Origin: BOG-908 sp964247675
GTDB lineage: Bacteria > Pseudomonadota > Alphaproteobacteria > Acetobacterales > Acetobacteraceae
Length of the DNA: 27,506 bases
Direction: 5' to 3'
NCBI GenBank assembly: GCA_964247675.1
Contig: CAXTVW010000036.1
Coordinates: forward strand, 1-27,506
Position 1 is the first letter of the stretch. Each line of letters begins with the position of its first letter. Below, one piece after another: positions 25,629-27,506 of the stretch. The translations under genes were made by a program, and so were the position numbers. The notes beneath the pieces were generated by a model. It did not search any database, had not been told where the DNA came from, and saw only the letters and a program-made list of their open reading frames with translations.

Positions 25629-26909
25629 CTAGCTACGAGACACAGGCTTTGAGGAGCGTTCAAGGACGTTCCCTGAATGTGTCCCAATACCAATACCGCA
25701 CAATTGGCGCCCATAATTTTCTAGGCAGGTCTGGATGTTATGTGCAGCGTGCATGCTGCCCGCGCGGCAGTTCCGCGCAATAAGCTGGAGCGGCTGGGTC
25801 TTGGCAATACCCGAAGCGCCCGAGGTGCGGAACAGTGTCTCCGCCGCCGTCGCACAATTATCCCAGACGAACGCGGCGTCCGCATGATAGCGGACCATCT
25901 CCGCCGGCGTCGCGTCGTCACCCGTGTCGTGCAGGTGGTCGAGGTCGTCGAGCGCCGCCAAGGCTACGCACCGCGCCGATTTGATCTGCATTTGAACGGC
26001 GCCGACGTTGAGGTGGGTCACCGGTGCGTCGCGCTGATGTGCATATGACGAATACGCGATCGGCTTTTTGCCTATACCGTCCAGGAAGACTTCAAGCGCA
26101 TGCGCCGCCATGCCGACCGCGTTGCCGGTGCCGACCATGACGGACCGCGCGATCCCACCCGTCCGCAGCCCCAGGCCAGCCCTTTTGAGATCAGCAAGCC
26201 GCTCCGACAAGATTTGGGGCGTGCTGAACCGCTCGTCCGGAACGAAGAGCTCCTCGGCAACGACGATCGTGCCGCTTCCCGTCGCGGCCAGGCCTATGGT
26301 GTCCCAATCGTCGCGCAGCATGTAAGCTTGCCTGGGCAGCAGAACCATGCCGACGTTGCTGTCGTCCTGATCGTCGAGATAGACGGCCAGAAACGCGTGC
26401 GACGCATGCACACTGCCGGTAGCGAACGGCCACGCCCCCTTCACCATCCAGCCCCCTTCCACGCGCCTCGCCGTCCCGGACAGGCGGCGCGTGCTGCCGC
26501 CCACCGCACAGGTGCGATTGCCGACCCAAGGCGCCTCATAGATCGGCTTGATCACCTGGTCGGGAAAGGCCGCGCTCCACGTGTTGCCGCCGGAGGACGC
26601 CCACAGCGTCCAGGACGTGGCCCCGCAACCACGACCGAGCGCTTCGTAAACCCGGAACGCATCCCTGGCTGTCAGATCCGCTCCACCCAACCGTGGAGGT
26701 GTGGCGACGCAATAAGCGCCCGCTGCGTCCAGGCGCTCGACCGTGTCCTGGGGTACGCGGCGCTCGCGCTCAGCCTGCGCCTGCATGCCGCGCAGCCATG
26801 GGCGCAGATCATCGATACGCCGGATCAACGCGTCGACGTCCCAGGCGACCGGCTTGAGGCTCGTATCAGCGGGCTGTGCCGTTTGTGCCGCACGAGAGAT
26901 CGAGTTCAT
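25629..26909 (-). CDS. Acyl-CoA-dehydrogenase-fold flavin-dependent monooxygenase (second copy)
   Basis: 426 residues with the acyl-CoA dehydrogenase fold, similar in layout to 2309-3583: ERERRVPQDTVERLDAAGAYCVATPPRLGG (near 50-80), GGWMVKGAWPFATGS in the middle domain, DDWDTIGLAATGSGTIVV, and a C-terminal helical domain ending LENYGRQLCG. At the dehydrogenase catalytic Glu position the sequence reads MHAAHN, so the base is absent and the conserved His of two-component hydroxylases is kept. It likely uses reduced FMN, perhaps from the reductase at 16706. ATG 26909 has GGAG 9 nt upstream; GTG 26924 would overlap that site. It forms its own unit with the direct-repeat site at 27016-27038 upstream. 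Confidence 0.83.
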   Translation of the reverse strand: MNSISRAAQTAQPADTSLKPVAWDVDALIRRIDDLRPWLRGMQAQAERERRVPQDTVERLDAAGAYCVATPPRLGGADLTARDAFRVYEALGRGCGATSWTLWASSGGNTWSAAFPDQVIKPIYEAPWVGNRTCAVGGSTRRLSGTARRVEGGWMVKGAWPFATGSVHASHAFLAVYLDDQDDSNVGMVLLPRQAYMLRDDWDTIGLAATGSGTIVVAEELFVPDERFSTPQILSERLADLKRAGLGLRTGGIARSVMVGTGNAVGMAAHALEVFLDGIGKKPIAYSSYAHQRDAPVTHLNVGAVQMQIKSARCVALAALDDLDHLHDTGDDATPAEMVRYHADAAFVWDNCATAAETLFRTSGASGIAKTQPLQLIARNCRAGSMHAAHNIQTCLENYGRQLCGIGIGTHSGNVLERSSKPVSRS

Positions 26910-27015
26910 CCAGTATGTCTCCACTTACTGCGGACAGGCGCGTCCTTTGCCGAACCGGCTGTTTCAAGGCCGGGGCCGAACGCCTTCACTTTCTCCCATA
27001 CCAGTGCGCACCATG

Positions 27016-27038
27016 GAGAGCAAGTGACTTGGAGACTC
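27016..27038 (-). promoter_or_regulatory. Tandem direct-repeat site before the second monooxygenase gene
   Basis: On the minus strand GTCTCCAA-GTCACTTG runs into TTGCTC (possible -35), followed after 17 nt by TATGGG (possible -10), about 70 nt before the ATG at 26909. The 23-base block matches those at 21226 and 24719. Confidence 0.55.
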
Positions 27039-27180
27039 TTGTCTTAGCCGATTAATTTGGATCGCTCATCCTCAGCGCCTAACCGAAAGTTCGGACGCCT
27101 GCTACAATATCTCGAGAGCAACACCCGCAGCGGCTGACGCCCGCGGTTCAGTAGCTTTTGTCAGTCGGCCTTCGAAAGTA

Positions 27181-27458
27181 GATTGGCATGCGATTGCTTT
27201 CCAGACGGGCGCGCAGTGGGCAAAGATGGCGCCTGTTTGCCTGGGCAAGCCGTTCGACTTCAGGTGCACGGGCGGTGACGGCCTCTTTTTCCTGGAGACG
27301 GTGCTGTGGATTGCCCGCACCGGTAATCTGGGCGTGATCTGCCGCCGATGTTCGGCAAGTGGAGCTTGGTTAAGCGCTTCTGTGATTGGACCCGCGCCGA
27401 CGTGCTCGTGCGCTTGTTTCAGGTTGTGTCGGACGAACCAGACATGCCGGCGGACTGA
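27181..27458 (+). mobile_element. Frameshifted remnant of an IS5-family transposase
   Basis: The plus strand reads TGAQWAKMAPVCLGKP and LFFLETVLWIARTG in the frame of 27226, then, one frame over, RDLPPMFGKW, FCDWTRADVLVRLF and SDEPDM. This is the N-terminal third of an IS5-family transposase (usual form: QWARMEPHCLGKP, RTGSPWRDLP, VFKRF-DWVK). The frame changes at TGG-G-CGTGAT near 27329-27338, which fits one extra G. After SDEPDM the similarity ends with a stop at 27456-27458, so the DDE catalytic domain is missing. I cannot see inverted-repeat ends. The 140 nt between the direct-repeat site and this remnant hold nothing I recognise. Confidence 0.75.
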
Positions 27459-27506
27459 CCCAACCTGCGCCGCGTTTGGCTCACAGCCGCCTCTGTGAAG
27501 CGATCG

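Noticed and set aside
25142..25632. Open frames extending from the second NTF2-like gene into the following gap
   Set aside because: They overlap a real gene in another frame, begin without a ribosome site and match no family I know.
27102..27320. Minus-strand open frame opposite the transposase remnant
   Set aside because: The plus strand clearly encodes the IS5-type sequence here, so this frame is its antisense shadow.

Overview
This is a GC-rich, tightly packed 27.5 kb stretch that looks like an accessory catabolic island of an alphaproteobacterium. The best guess is a sphingomonad. The basis is the style of the TonB-dependent receptor (an IVVTA TonB box, a GTLFGRN plug motif and a terminal Phe) together with the mix of aromatic-ring enzymes. 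No ribosomal, tRNA or other marker gene is present, so the taxonomic call is an inference. I see no CRISPR array, tRNA or rRNA.

Left block (102-8554, minus strand): a class A FAD monooxygenase, an NTF2/SnoaL-like protein, and an apparent operon of a large CocE-type hydrolase, an acyl-CoA-dehydrogenase-fold flavin monooxygenase and a full-length methylmalonyl-CoA mutase. Middle block (8742-12838): a small cupin, a second CocE-type hydrolase, a crotonase-fold protein that lacks both hydratase glutamates, and a TetR regulator. Ring-cleavage operon (13007-17302, plus strand): a Dabb-domain protein, a MatB-like (methyl)malonyl-CoA synthetase, a type I extradiol dioxygenase, an FAH-family hydrolase and an FMN reductase. 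Right block (17417-26909): a TonB-dependent receptor, a FadR/GntR regulator, a third CocE-type hydrolase (paralogue of the first), an NmrA-like protein, a second NTF2-like protein and a second acyl-CoA-dehydrogenase-fold monooxygenase. A frameshifted IS5-family transposase remnant lies at the right edge. A short relic of a second TonB-receptor gene with its own terminator lies at 21127-21224.

Read together, the genes suggest import of an aromatic or polyketide-like compound through the receptor, removal of acyl or ester parts by the CocE proteins, ring hydroxylation by the FAD and FMN monooxygenases, extradiol cleavage and FAH-type C-C hydrolysis. MatB plus methylmalonyl-CoA mutase would then carry a malonate or methylmalonate fragment into succinyl-CoA. 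The substrate cannot be read from the sequence.

The most striking non-coding signal is regulatory. Four promoters (8554, 6645, 13007 and 19891 genes) share one module: a TTGMCV -35 box, a 17-18 nt spacer and a TASCTC -10 box embedded in a TGAGA-N4-TCTCA type inverted repeat. Weaker relatives sit before the cupin and the second CocE gene. The module overlaps the upstream region of the TetR gene, which makes TetR the natural candidate. A different signal, a tandem direct repeat GTCWYYWR-GTCWCTTG that runs into the -35 region, precedes the first and third CocE genes, the NmrA-like gene and the second acyl-CoA-dehydrogenase-fold gene, always in the same orientation to the gene. The island therefore seems to hold two interleaved regulons.
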